This document shows, piece by piece, positions 30,054-39,630 of a stretch of 64,000 nucleotides of DNA. The stretch is taken from positions 372,001 through 436,000 of the forward strand of contig JANQAK010000003.1 in the NCBI GenBank assembly GCA_024707075.1, written 5' to 3'. A program made the position numbers and the translations under genes. Origin of the DNA: Afipia sp. (lineage in GTDB: Bacteria > Pseudomonadota > Alphaproteobacteria > Rhizobiales > Xanthobacteraceae). The notes under the pieces were generated by a model. The model was not told the origin of the DNA and ran no database searches. It saw only the letters and a program-made list of their open reading frames with translations. Position 1 is the first letter of the stretch. Every line of letters starts with the position of its first letter.

Positions 30054-31871
30054 ATGAGTGACACCTTGCTAGGCACCAAGGCTGGAGAATCCGGAAATGC
30101 GAAAGGCTTCGATCCGGAAGCATTCTCCGCGAACCTCGCTCGCGCGTTTGAATCCAGCGGTCGCGCCCTCTCCGCTTACCTGAAGCCGCTTGAAAGCGGC
30201 GAGGCCACGGATCAGCCTCCCGCTCAACTCACCGAAGTCGTGAAAACGCTGACGTCTGTCGCCGACTACTGGCTCTCCGACGAACAACGTGCCGCCGAGG
30301 TGCAAACAAAAATCGGAAAATCATATCTGGAGTTGCTGAGCAGCGCGGCGCGCCGCCTGTCGGGCGAAACCGCAGCACCGGCGGCGGAGCCCTCGCCGCG
30401 CGACAAGCGCTTCCAGGACCCGGAATGGAAAACCAACCAGTTCTTCGAGTTCGTGATGCAGGCCTACCTGCTGACAACCCAGTGGGCGAACGATCTCGTC
30501 AAGAACGCAAACGGCCTCGACCCGCACACCCGCAAGAAGGCCGAGTTCTACATCCAGCAGGTCACGAACGCGATTTCGCCATCCAACTTCGTGCTGACCA
30601 ATCCGGAAGTGCTGCGGCAGACGCTCGCGAGCAACGGCGACAACCTCGTGCGCGGCATGAAGATGCTCGCGGAAGACATCGAAGCCGGACACGGCACGCT
30701 TAAGATCCGCCAGTCCGCGGCCAATCTCGAAGTCGGCCGCGACCTCGCGCTGACGCCGGGTAAGGTGATCTATCAGAATGAGATCATGCAGCTCATTCAG
30801 TACACGCCGACGACGGAGAACGTTCTCCGCACGCCGCTGCTGATCGTGCCGCCGTGGATCAACAAGTTCTACATCCTCGATCTCAACCGGCAGAAGTCGT
30901 TCGTCCAGTGGTGCGTCAACCAGGGCATCACGGTGTTCCTGATCTCGTGGGTCAATCCGGACAAATCGCTCGGCGGCAAGACCTTCGAAGACTACATGCG
31001 CGAAGGCCCGCTAACGGCGATGGACGTCATTGAAAAAGCCACCGGCGAAATGCGGATCCACACCATGGGCTACTGCGTCGGCGGAACGCTGCTGGCGACA
31101 ACGCTGGCGTGGCTGGCCGAAAAGCGGCGCGTCCGCGTCACCTCCGCGACTTTCCTCGCGGCGCAGGTCGACTTCACCCATGCTGGCGATCTTCTGGTGT
31201 TCGTCGACGAGAGCCAGATTTCGAACCTCGAACGCGAGATGAAGCAGGCCGGCGTGCTGGAAGGCAGCAAGATGGCGATGGCCTTTAACATGCTGCGCTC
31301 CAACGACCTGATCTGGTCGTACGTGGTCAGCAACTATCTGAAGGGCAAAGAGCCCGCGGCATTCGACCTGCTGCACTGGAATTCGGACGCGACCCGGATG
31401 CCGGCTGCGAACCATTCCTTCTATCTGCGCAACTGCTATCTCGAAAACCGGCTGTCCGCCGGCACCATGGCCATCGACAATACCCTGCTCGATCTCTCCA
31501 AGGTGAAGGTGCCGGTCTATAATCTTGCGACTCGGGAGGATCACATCGCCCCGGCCGAATCCGTACTGTACGGCTCGCAGTTTTTCGGCGGTCCGGTCAA
31601 ATACGTGCTCGCCGGATCAGGCCATATCGCGGGCGTGGTCAATCCGCCGGAGTCTGGCAAATACCAATACTGGACCAATGATCGGATCGAGAACATTACC
31701 CTCGCCGACTGGTTCAAGGACGCTGAGGAACACAAGGGATCGTGGTGGCCGGATTGGCGCGCGTGGCTGGAGGCCATCGATGCCGAGCAGGTTCCGGCGC
31801 GCATTCCAGGGACGGGGCAACTGGAAGCCCTTGAGGATGCCCCCGGCAGCTACGTCCGCGTGCGCGCGTAG
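30054..31871 (+). CDS. phaC: Class I poly(3-hydroxyalkanoate) synthase
   Basis: 605 residues, normal for class I PhaC. It polymerises 3-hydroxyacyl-CoA into storage polyester on granules. The lipase-box-like nucleophile is GYCVGG (Cys near 341). The catalytic Asp is in LATREDHIAP and the His in VLAGSGHIAGVVNPP. Conserved blocks WINKFYILDLNRQKSFVQWC and WWPDWRAWL are present. The 260-base upstream gap after the lipoprotein gene holds no recognised gene and probably carries the promoter. No phaA, phaB or phasin genes are in the window. Confidence 0.95.
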   Translation: MSDTLLGTKAGESGNAKGFDPEAFSANLARAFESSGRALSAYLKPLESGEATDQPPAQLTEVVKTLTSVADYWLSDEQRAAEVQTKIGKSYLELLSSAARRLSGETAAPAAEPSPRDKRFQDPEWKTNQFFEFVMQAYLLTTQWANDLVKNANGLDPHTRKKAEFYIQQVTNAISPSNFVLTNPEVLRQTLASNGDNLVRGMKMLAEDIEAGHGTLKIRQSAANLEVGRDLALTPGKVIYQNEIMQLIQYTPTTENVLRTPLLIVPPWINKFYILDLNRQKSFVQWCVNQGITVFLISWVNPDKSLGGKTFEDYMREGPLTAMDVIEKATGEMRIHTMGYCVGGTLLATTLAWLAEKRRVRVTSATFLAAQVDFTHAGDLLVFVDESQISNLEREMKQAGVLEGSKMAMAFNMLRSNDLIWSYVVSNYLKGKEPAAFDLLHWNSDATRMPAANHSFYLRNCYLENRLSAGTMAIDNTLLDLSKVKVPVYNLATREDHIAPAESVLYGSQFFGGPVKYVLAGSGHIAGVVNPPESGKYQYWTNDRIENITLADWFKDAEEHKGSWWPDWRAWLEAIDAEQVPARIPGTGQLEALEDAPGSYVRVRA

Positions 31872-32034
31872 GCAGGAAAACCCCTTCCCCGATATTGGCC
31901 GGACTTCCCCAACGGTCTATGAGTGTTATGGACAAATGCACGCTAGATCGAGTCTTCGCAGATCGGTCGTATGGCGCTGTCATTGAGATGCGGCGCGCTT
32001 CAGGCGGCTTTGCAGAATTGGAAGGGAAACGTCG

Positions 32035-32433
32035 ATGACACGCGAACTGTTCTGGCTAACGCTGACCGTTATTTTGACCGGCCTGCTCTGGATTCCCTAC
32101 ACGATCAACCGGTGCCAGATTCGCGGCCTTGGCGGCGCGATGGCGAACCCGTCACGTAACGACAAGCCGCAATCCGAATGGGCGAACCGCATGATGTTCG
32201 CCCATGACAACGCGGTCGAAAATCTGGTCATATTTGCGCCGCTGGTTCTGATCCTCAATGCGATCGATTATTCGACGAAATGGACTGTGCTGGCCTGCGC
32301 CGTGTATTTCTGGTGCCGGCTTGGTCATCTGATCGTCTACACGTTCGGCGTTCCGGTTCTGCGTACGGTTCTCTTCACCGTCGGTTTCATCGCGCAGGCT
32401 GTGCTGGCGCTGGCGATTTTCAAGATTCTCTGA
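32035..32433 (+). CDS. MAPEG-family membrane protein
   Basis: 132 residues with four predicted membrane helices: LFWLTLTVILTGLLWIPYTI, the segment around NLVIFAPLVLILNAI, WTVLACAVYFWCRLGHLIVY and LFTVGFIAQAVLALAIF. The polar loop RMMFAHDNAVENLVIFAPLV and the RLGH turn are characteristic of bacterial MAPEG proteins, related to microsomal glutathione transferases. Substrate unknown. A bidirectional terminator follows. Confidence 0.8.
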   Translation: MTRELFWLTLTVILTGLLWIPYTINRCQIRGLGGAMANPSRNDKPQSEWANRMMFAHDNAVENLVIFAPLVLILNAIDYSTKWTVLACAVYFWCRLGHLIVYTFGVPVLRTVLFTVGFIAQAVLALAIFKIL

Positions 32434-32453
32434 TCTTTCAAACCATACAAACG

Positions 32454-32483
32454 AAAAAGGGATGGCACGCGCCGTCCCTTTTT
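32454..32483. terminator. Bidirectional intrinsic terminator between MAPEG gene and argC
   Basis: AAAAAGGGATGGC, a four-base ACGC loop and GCCGTCCCTTTTT form a GC stem flanked by A5 and T5. It therefore serves both the rightward MAPEG gene and the leftward argC gene, whose stops face each other here. Confidence 0.85.
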
Positions 32484-32502
32484 GTCGTTTGTTGCTGCCG
32501 AT

Positions 32503-33561
32503 TTACGGAAACATCGGCGGCTGATCGATCCCCATCGTCTCCGGAAAGCCAAGCACCAGATTCATGTTCTGCACGGCCTGGCCCGACGCGCCTTTGGTCA
32601 GGTTGTCCAGCGTCGAGATGATGATCGCCCGTCCCGCGATACGATCCGCGACCACGCCGATGAACGTCATGTTCGAGCCGCGCACATGCCGCGACTGCGG
32701 CGCCTTGCCGAACGGCAGGACGTGAACAAACGGCTCCTTCTCGTACTGCTTGACCAGAACCTCGTGCAGATCCTGCGCGATCTTGCCCCGCCGTCCCCGC
32801 ACATAAATGGTCGAGAAGATACCGCGGTTCATCGGCACCAGATGCGGCGTGAACGAGACGACGACGTCCTTACCGGCGGCCTTGGTGAATTCCTGATCGA
32901 GTTCGGCCATGTGCCGGTGCTGGCCGACACCGTAGGCATGAAAGCCTTCGGAGACTTCCGAGAACAGCATTTCTTCCTTCGCCGAGCGCCCAGCTCCGGT
33001 CATGCCGGATTTGGCGTCGATGACGATTTCATCCGCCTCGATGGCCTTGGCCTTCAGCAACGGAATCAGCGGCAGTTGCGCGCAAGTTGTGTAGCAGCCC
33101 GGATTGGCGACCAGCCGCGCTTTCTTGATGTCGCGCCGGTAGACTTCCACAAGCCCGTAGACGGCTTCCTTCTGCAGTTCGAGCGCGTGATGTTCGTGCC
33201 CGTACCACTTGGCATAGGCTGCGGGATCTTCCAGCCGGAAATCCGCCGATAGATCGACGACCTTGATTCCAGCCGCCTTGGCGAGAACGTCTTTCAACAC
33301 CTTCTGGGTTGTGGCGTGCGGAAGCGCACAGAACACGAGATCCAAACCCGCATTCGCCCAATCGACCTCGTCGATCGTCACCAGACGCGGCAAATCATAG
33401 GGCGCGAATTGCGGGAAGACATCGCCCATCATCTGCCCGGCGCGCCGGTCGGCGGTCAGCAGCACGATCTCGACACGGGGATGACGCAACAGCAGCCGGA
33501 CGAGTTCGGCCCCGGTGTAACCGGAGGCGCCGAGGATGCCGATTTTCTTCTTCTCAGCCAT
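32503..33561 (-). CDS. argC: N-acetyl-gamma-glutamyl-phosphate reductase
   Basis: 352 residues from the ATG at 33561 (AAAGG upstream). It reduces N-acetylglutamyl phosphate to the semialdehyde in arginine synthesis, using NADPH. The Rossmann motif is IGILGASGYTGAELVRLL. The catalytic cysteine is in LVANPGCYTTCAQLPLIP, and the FVHVLPFGKAPQSRHVRGSN block is conserved. It is full length. The roughly 255-base gap upstream contains no recognisable gene. Confidence 0.95.
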   Translation of the reverse strand: MAEKKKIGILGASGYTGAELVRLLLRHPRVEIVLLTADRRAGQMMGDVFPQFAPYDLPRLVTIDEVDWANAGLDLVFCALPHATTQKVLKDVLAKAAGIKVVDLSADFRLEDPAAYAKWYGHEHHALELQKEAVYGLVEVYRRDIKKARLVANPGCYTTCAQLPLIPLLKAKAIEADEIVIDAKSGMTGAGRSAKEEMLFSEVSEGFHAYGVGQHRHMAELDQEFTKAAGKDVVVSFTPHLVPMNRGIFSTIYVRGRRGKIAQDLHEVLVKQYEKEPFVHVLPFGKAPQSRHVRGSNMTFIGVVADRIAGRAIIISTLDNLTKGASGQAVQNMNLVLGFPETMGIDQPPMFP

Positions 33562-33818
33562 GATCAAACCTTTACCCGTGCGAGTTCAAAAACAACGCGA
33601 CCGGAGCAGGTCTTGCGGCAAGTTTTGGAGAGAAACAAGATGCCGCGGACCATATCCGGCGGCATTGACGACGATCAAACGCGATCAGCCGCCCATACCG
33701 CGAAAGCGCGGCGGCGGCGGGAAACGAGGATGGTGGAGGCGTCGATCATGGGCGCGGATATAGGTCCGCGCCCATGACCCGTCAAGTCACATCCCATCAA
33801 GTCAGAGTCGATGAAGCC

Positions 33819-34808
33819 CTAGAGGACCGGATTCCAGGGCGCGGGAATCCAGCGATAGCCGGCACCTTCCTTTTCGAGATGCGCAAGGCCGGGGAACGGA
33901 TAGTGGAAGCCCTGCACGCTCAGCTTCTCGGCGGCGATCATGTCGTAGACCTTGCGCCGGGTGATCTCGGCCTGCGCGGGATCCTGATCGTACATCAGAT
34001 GCCAGCCGGGATTGCGCGCAAACAGATCGGGATCGTTAGTCACGTCCGACTGGATGAAAACCTTGTCCGCGCCGGACGACAGAACGTATGAGGTGTGGCC
34101 CGGCGTGTGGCCGATGGATTCCACGGCCAGCATTCCCGGAACGACATCCTTGCCCCACTCATAGGGCGTGACCTTCTTGTTCAGTCCCGTTTCGAAAACC
34201 CGGCGGTTGTTCTTGAACAGGCCGACCATGCGGTCGCCCGACGCGCGACTCATCTCGCCGTCATCCATCCAGTATTTCCACTCGACCGCAGGCACGAGGA
34301 CTTCGGCATTCGGGAACGCGAGCTGGTTATCGGCGGTCAACAGACCGTTCACATGGTCGCCGTGAAAGTGGGAGATCACCACCGTGTCGATCGCCTTGGG
34401 ATCAATGCCGGCGGCCGCCATGTTGGAGGCGAACTGTCCGACGGTGCCCTTGCTCGCAGTAAACGCGCCCGGGCCGTTGCCAGTATCGACAACCACCAGT
34501 TTGCCGCCGGTGTTGATGACCAGCGGTCCGAAGTTGATGGTCATCTTGTCGCGCGGGCGGAAAGCCTTCTCCAGCGCGGCGCTGACCTCATCCTTCTTCG
34601 CATTCAGGACAAAGCCTTCGCCCAGCGGAAATGTCGTCGCGCCGTCCGAAATCACCGTCACTTCGGCGTCGCCGACCTTGTAACGATAGAAGCTCGCGTT
34701 CTGCTTGCCGGCAACTGGCGTGGCGGCTTTCGCAGGAAGCGTTGGCAACAAAGGCGCAGCCGCGAGAGCCGCAGCGCCAGCCAGCGCGTGACGTCGTGTC
34801 AGTGTCAT
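33819..34808 (-). CDS. Exported metallo-beta-lactamase-fold hydrolase
   Basis: 329 residues from the ATG at 34808. The twin-arginine-type leader MTLTRRHALAGAAALAAAPL suggests export as a folded, metal-loaded protein. Metal ligands are SHFHGDHVNG (H-x-H-x-D-H), GHTPGHTSY, IQSDVTN and GFHYPFPG, a complete two-metal site. Relatives include quorum-sensing lactonases and arylsulfatase- or phosphodiesterase-like enzymes, so the substrate is open. It lies alone between argC and the DedA gene. Confidence 0.85.
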   Translation of the reverse strand: MTLTRRHALAGAAALAAAPLLPTLPAKAATPVAGKQNASFYRYKVGDAEVTVISDGATTFPLGEGFVLNAKKDEVSAALEKAFRPRDKMTINFGPLVINTGGKLVVVDTGNGPGAFTASKGTVGQFASNMAAAGIDPKAIDTVVISHFHGDHVNGLLTADNQLAFPNAEVLVPAVEWKYWMDDGEMSRASGDRMVGLFKNNRRVFETGLNKKVTPYEWGKDVVPGMLAVESIGHTPGHTSYVLSSGADKVFIQSDVTNDPDLFARNPGWHLMYDQDPAQAEITRRKVYDMIAAEKLSVQGFHYPFPGLAHLEKEGAGYRWIPAPWNPVL

Positions 34809-34981
34809 GGAGTTTCTCCCGGTACGTGAGGTCTTTATGAACCTAGACCCAGATTGTTGCGGCTGTTTGTTTGCCGTGTTGTTGCAAATCATTCGCAGCG
34901 TTGCACGCACAGACAGCGCGCCATTTTAACACCGTCAGGCGCGGCGTATTCCCGATCACGAAGAGTTTGAAGGCCGCGCTG

Positions 34982-35500
34982 TCACATCAGCATTTTGACG
35001 CCGAGGATTCCGGGCGCCATCAGGATGCCTGCCCACAGGAACGCCGACGTAAAGTTCGCGAACTGAAAATGCCAATACGGCATTTCAACCACGCCTGCGA
35101 CCAGCGGCACGGTTGCGCGCAGCGGCCCGGAAAAACGCCCGAGGAAAATGCCGAGCACGCCCCACTTCTTCATGAACCGTTCCGCGCGCGGCAGCATGTC
35201 GGGAAAACTCGACATCGGCCACATATGGGCAATCCGGTCGTGGAATCTGACGCCGATCCAGTATGACAGCCAGTCACCGCACGCGGCTCCCAGCCCGCCG
35301 GCGACCCAGACCGGCCAGAAACTGATGCCGCTGACACCGATCAGCGCGCCGATGGACACCAGCGCGCCCCAGGCCGGAATAATCAGCGACAGAAACGCCA
35401 GCGATTCCGCGAATGCGAGGGCAAAGACCACCGGCATCGCCCACATCTGATGATCGCGGACGAATTCGGCCACTCCGCGCGTCATTTCTTCAAAAGTCAT
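34982..35500 (-). CDS. DedA/VTT-family membrane protein
   Basis: 172 residues with several membrane segments (MPVVFALAFAESLAFLSLII; LVSIGALIGVSGISFWPVWV; the C-terminal FANFTSAFLWAGILMAPGIL). The DedA signature GRFSGPLRATVPLVAG, with the conserved G-R-F/P-R pattern, and the amphipathic GDWLSYWIGVRFHDRI are present. DedA proteins are linked to lipid-carrier recycling and membrane homeostasis; the specific lipid is not deducible here. Confidence 0.85.
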   Translation of the reverse strand: MTFEEMTRGVAEFVRDHQMWAMPVVFALAFAESLAFLSLIIPAWGALVSIGALIGVSGISFWPVWVAGGLGAACGDWLSYWIGVRFHDRIAHMWPMSSFPDMLPRAERFMKKWGVLGIFLGRFSGPLRATVPLVAGVVEMPYWHFQFANFTSAFLWAGILMAPGILGVKMLM

Positions 35501-35674
35501 ACGATATCCTGATCCCGGCTTCTTTTATTGAGTCGCGCCGGCCCCCCGTTCCCGATACCACGGCGTTCGCCATCGTGTCCGGGAACCTCCTGCGTCACAT
35601 TTACCGCCCCAACCGTGGCATAGTAACAGCCAGCGATTCGCCTCCCGATCACGATCGATCAAGATTTAAGACCT

Positions 35675-37744
35675 ATGCGGAAGCCATTGAAAAAGAAAGA
35701 TAAAATATCGGACACCCCACAAGGTGGCCGTGACCTGTTCGCATCGACGGACCGGAAACCCCGCGCCGCCGCGAAACCTGCGGCCCGGCCTTCGGGCGCG
35801 GAAGCGGGTTACACCGCGCGGGACATCGAGGTGCTGGAGGGGCTGGAGCCCGTCCGCCGCCGCCCCGGCATGTACATCGGCGGCACCGACGAGAAGGCGC
35901 TGCACCACCTGTTCGCGGAAGTCATCGACAACTCGATGGACGAAGCGCTTGCCGGGCACGCCACTTTCATTGAGGTGCATCTCGGCGCGGACGGCTATCT
36001 GACCGTCGTCGATAACGGCCGCGGCATTCCTGTCGATCCGCATCCGAAGTTTCCGAAGAAGTCCGCGCTCGAAATCATCATGTGCACGTTGCATGCTGGC
36101 GGCAAGTTCGACTCCAAGGTCTACGAGACCTCCGGCGGCCTGCACGGCGTCGGCGTGTCGGTGGTGAACGCCCTCTCCTCGCTGCTCGTGGTCGAGGTCG
36201 CGCGCAACCAGAAGCTCTACCGGATGACGTTCGAGCGCGGCAAGCCGAAGGGCAAGCTCGAAGAGCTCGGCAAGGTCAACAACCGCCGCGGCACCAGCAT
36301 CCGCTTCAAGCCGGACAGCGAGATTTTTGGCGCCAAGGCCGTGTTCAAGCCGCAGCGTTTGTTCAAGATGGCGCGCTCGAAGGCCTACCTGTTCGGCGGC
36401 GTGGAAATCCGCTGGCGCTGCGATCCGGAATTGTTGAAGGGCATCGAGGATATTCCGCCCGATGCGACCTTCCATTTCCCCGGCGGCCTGAAGGACTATC
36501 TCGCGGCAGCCATCCACGCCGACACGCTGGTGCATCCGGATATTTTCTCCGGCAAGACGGGCCGCAACGGCGCACACGGCGCGTGCGAATGGGCGGTGGC
36601 CTGGACCGCCGACGCCGACGGCTTTCTCTCCTCCTACACCAACACGGTGCCGACGCCGGACGGCGGCACCCATGAAGCCGGCTTCCGCAGCGCGCTGCTG
36701 CGGGGCCTGAAGGATTATTCCGAGCGTATCGGACAGGGCAAGAAAGCCGCCTCGATCACGTCCGAGGACGTCATGGTCGGCGCGGCTGCGATGCTGTCGG
36801 TGTTCGTGCGCGAGCCGGAATTCCAGGGCCAGACCAAGGATCGTCTGGCGACCGCCGAGGCGCAAAGGATCGTCGAACAGGCGATCAAGGATCCGTTCGA
36901 TCACTGGCTGACCGGAAATCCGACCCAGGCCAACAAACTGCTGGAATTCGTGGTCGAGCGCGCCGACGAACGGCTGCGCCGCCGCGCCGAGAAAGAGACG
37001 TCGCGCAAGACCGCGGTGAAGAAGCTGCGGCTGCCGGGTAAGCTCGCCGACTGCACCAACAGCGCGACCGAAGGCTCCGAGCTTTTCATCGTCGAAGGCG
37101 ACTCCGCAGGCGGCAGCGCCAAGCAGGCGCGTGATCGCAAGACGCAGGCGATCCTTCCGTTGCGCGGAAAGATTCTCAACGTCGCATCGGCCACCAAGGA
37201 CAAGCTGACCGCCAACGCACAGCTCTCCGACCTCATTCAGGCCATCGGCGCCGGCACCGGCGCGCAATATCGCGAAGAGGATTTGCGCTACTCGCGCATC
37301 ATCATCATGACCGATGCGGACGTGGACGGCGCGCATATCGCTTCGCTGCTCATCACGTTCTTCTACCGGCAGATGCCGCGCCTGATCGACGAGGGTCACC
37401 TCTATCTCGCGGTGCCGCCGCTATATCGTCTCACCCACGGTGCAAAGACGTTCTATGCCCGCGACGAGAAGCACCGCGACGAACTGCTCAAGAAGGAATT
37501 CCACGCCAACGCCAAGGTCGAGATCGGACGTTTCAAAGGTCTCGGCGAGATGATGCCCGCGCAGTTGAAGGAAACCACCATGGACCCCACCAAGCGCACC
37601 ATGCTGCGCGTGGTGCTGCTGGCGGACGACCGCGAAGGCACGGCGGATTCCGTCGAACGCCTGATGGGCACCAAGGCCGAGGCCCGCTTCGCCTTCATTT
37701 CCGACAAGGCCGAGTTCGCCAACGAGGACCTGCTGGACGTGTAG
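35675..37744 (+). CDS. parE: DNA topoisomerase IV subunit B
   Basis: 689 residues. With ParC it decatenates replicated chromosomes, using ATP. GHKL ATPase motifs: EVIDNSMDEA, VVDNGRGIPV and GGLHGVGVSVVNALSS. The TOPRIM domain has FIVEGDSAGGSAKQARDR and IIIMTDADVDGAHIASLLIT, with GRFKGLGEMMPAQL near the end. A Lys/Ala/Pro-rich N-terminal extension of about 45 residues precedes the ATPase domain. The length and lack of a gyrase-type insert favour ParE over GyrB. Confidence 0.92.
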   Translation: MRKPLKKKDKISDTPQGGRDLFASTDRKPRAAAKPAARPSGAEAGYTARDIEVLEGLEPVRRRPGMYIGGTDEKALHHLFAEVIDNSMDEALAGHATFIEVHLGADGYLTVVDNGRGIPVDPHPKFPKKSALEIIMCTLHAGGKFDSKVYETSGGLHGVGVSVVNALSSLLVVEVARNQKLYRMTFERGKPKGKLEELGKVNNRRGTSIRFKPDSEIFGAKAVFKPQRLFKMARSKAYLFGGVEIRWRCDPELLKGIEDIPPDATFHFPGGLKDYLAAAIHADTLVHPDIFSGKTGRNGAHGACEWAVAWTADADGFLSSYTNTVPTPDGGTHEAGFRSALLRGLKDYSERIGQGKKAASITSEDVMVGAAAMLSVFVREPEFQGQTKDRLATAEAQRIVEQAIKDPFDHWLTGNPTQANKLLEFVVERADERLRRRAEKETSRKTAVKKLRLPGKLADCTNSATEGSELFIVEGDSAGGSAKQARDRKTQAILPLRGKILNVASATKDKLTANAQLSDLIQAIGAGTGAQYREEDLRYSRIIIMTDADVDGAHIASLLITFFYRQMPRLIDEGHLYLAVPPLYRLTHGAKTFYARDEKHRDELLKKEFHANAKVEIGRFKGLGEMMPAQLKETTMDPTKRTMLRVVLLADDREGTADSVERLMGTKAEARFAFISDKAEFANEDLLDV

Positions 37745-37803
37745 CTGCGTTCCGATGCTTCATTGGCCAGCGGCAATTCCGCAAGAACGGCGAGAGTCGC
37801 AAC

Positions 37804-39288
37804 TCAGCGCCGGAAATTCTTGATCTCCGACAGGCTGCCGTCCTGATAAGTCAGCTCGACCGAAACCGACCGCGTGGTCGCCGGAATTTTCATATACGAC
37901 GCCGCGTTTTCCGGGATCGCTGACGGATCTTTCGGATTGCACGGCGGGATCTTGACCACCTGGTTCGGCACCGTGGTGTCGATACCGACGCGCATTTCCC
38001 GGATCGCGCAGCGATACGACAAAATCTGCGAGTAGTAGACCAGCGGCCCGCTGTAGCCGCCGAACGCCAGCCAGCTATTCGAGGTCATGTCCAGCAGTTT
38101 GCGATGGCTGGCGATCAGCGCCGCCTCGGGATCGAACTTGATCGGGAATGGTCCCTGCATCTGGCCGGTCGGATCGACATAGCGCACCTGAATGGTCGCG
38201 GCTGGCGCATCGTTCGGCAGTTCAATCGATGGGTTCGGCATCCGCCGCCGGGTGCGCGGGTCGAGCGCATCGGTGAAGCCGGTTTCCTTGAACTCGCCGC
38301 TCTCGCCGAGCCGCCAGGAAATTGCCAGCGTCGGATCGGCGATCGAGAACGCGATGGACCAGCCGCCATTGTGGCGCATGAAGCTCGCAATGGGCGCGTT
38401 GCCGGAATCGCTGATGATCGGTGGCGGTGGTGCGATCGTCAGCGCGGCAACCTGGGGCTCCACGGCGATGGCGCGTTCGCCATCTTTCGCGGGCCTCAGG
38501 ACGACGTCGCCGACGATCTGGTCGTAATAGGCCGGCGTCTGCATCCGGCTGGCCGCTGACGTCATCTGGCGAACGTCCGACTGGGTTCGCTTGGCGATCT
38601 GCACCAGATTGAGGCCGGGCTGCGCAAGCTCGCGCACGAAGCTGCGGGTGAAGACCGAATTGGGATTGGGATCGTTGTCGTTCAGGCGATCCAGCGCAGC
38701 CTGCTTGGCTCCGGCCGAAAAAATCACGAACACACCTTCCGGCGGAGAGATCGGCCCGAGGCCTCCGCTGCCGCCCAGCGCGCGCGTCCCCGTCGCCTCG
38801 AATGGATTGTTGCGGCAGGCGTCGAACACGAAGATCGAGGTTCGCGCGCCGCGCGCCTGAAGCCGCGAGATCACGCGCTCGGCTGCGAATGCGCCGTCGC
38901 GGATCAGTTCTTCCTGGCCCTGCGTCACCGCCGCGATGTCGGTGGGCAGCAGATAGTTCTGGCCGTTGATCTCGAAACCATGCCCGGCGAAAAAGAAGAA
39001 CGCCGTGTCGCCCGGCTCCACGATTTTGTCGAACGCCAGCATGGTCTCGCTGAACGCCGTCCGGGTCTGGTTCTCTGCGAACAGCACGCTGAAGCCGAGC
39101 TGCTTCAGCGCATCGCTCATGGTCCGCGCATCGTTCACGGCTTTCTGCAATCGCGGCACATTGCGGTAGTCGTTGTTGCCGATCACCAGCGCCACACGCT
39201 TTTCCGCGTGCGCCGGCCCCGCAAGCGCCATCGCCAGCACGGCGAGGCCGAGCAGCAGCAATGTCCTGATCCGGAATGTCACCATCAT
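37804..39288 (-). CDS. Exported caspase-like (peptidase C14) protein
   Basis: 494 residues. A signal peptide (LLLLGLAVLAMALAGPAHA) is followed by a caspase p20-type domain. It has KRVALVIGNNDYRNVPRLQK, the catalytic His in FFFFAGHGFEINGQ (H103) and Cys in SIFVFDACRNNPFEAT (C158), so the dyad is intact. The C-terminal 230 residues (from about 265) are beta-rich and unassigned, and may bind carbohydrate or protein. Bacterial orthocaspases usually cleave after Arg or Lys; an exported form would act in the periplasm or outside. It lies alone between parE and the helicase, with no operon partner. Confidence 0.85.
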   Translation of the reverse strand: MMVTFRIRTLLLLGLAVLAMALAGPAHAEKRVALVIGNNDYRNVPRLQKAVNDARTMSDALKQLGFSVLFAENQTRTAFSETMLAFDKIVEPGDTAFFFFAGHGFEINGQNYLLPTDIAAVTQGQEELIRDGAFAAERVISRLQARGARTSIFVFDACRNNPFEATGTRALGGSGGLGPISPPEGVFVIFSAGAKQAALDRLNDNDPNPNSVFTRSFVRELAQPGLNLVQIAKRTQSDVRQMTSAASRMQTPAYYDQIVGDVVLRPAKDGERAIAVEPQVAALTIAPPPPIISDSGNAPIASFMRHNGGWSIAFSIADPTLAISWRLGESGEFKETGFTDALDPRTRRRMPNPSIELPNDAPAATIQVRYVDPTGQMQGPFPIKFDPEAALIASHRKLLDMTSNSWLAFGGYSGPLVYYSQILSYRCAIREMRVGIDTTVPNQVVKIPPCNPKDPSAIPENAASYMKIPATTRSVSVELTYQDGSLSEIKNFRR

Positions 39289-39454
39289 CCTGTCCCCACT
39301 CAGCCGCCGGCGAGCGAAGGCCCGGTTCCGGCAGTCAGTATGTCATAGTCGTCCGGGACATGAAGGCGGTTCACGAACTGCCATTCAGACAGCTCAAAAG
39401 TCCTTCAACTTATTGTCGTATTAAGGTTTTTCCTGCGTTTAACCCTCAAATTCA

Positions 39455-39482
39455 TTGACTTTCACAAGATCGGGCCTATGTT
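39455..39482 (+). promoter_or_regulatory. Candidate sigma-70-type promoter for the DEAD-box helicase gene
   Basis: TTGACT (39455-39460) and TATGTT (39477-39482) are separated by 16 bases. The 342-base gap between the caspase gene and the helicase start contains nothing else I recognise. The predicted transcript would have a leader of about 140 bases before the ATG at 39631, as is common for cold-induced RNA helicase genes. Confidence 0.45.
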
Positions 39483-39630
39483 CCGCTGCAACGCGGTCAG
39501 AATCGAAACGCGATCTCCTGGCCAGCAGCCGTCGGCAATTTCTCCTCCCCGTGCCCTTAAAGCGTGCCGTTCCGGGGTGAGCGCGACAGCAATTTCCAGA
39601 GTCAGAACGGCGATTTCGACTCGAGGCTCA

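Noticed and set aside
35666-37399. 577-codon minus-strand frame opposite parE
   Set aside because: The plus strand carries every ParE motif; the opposite frame has no recognisable feature.
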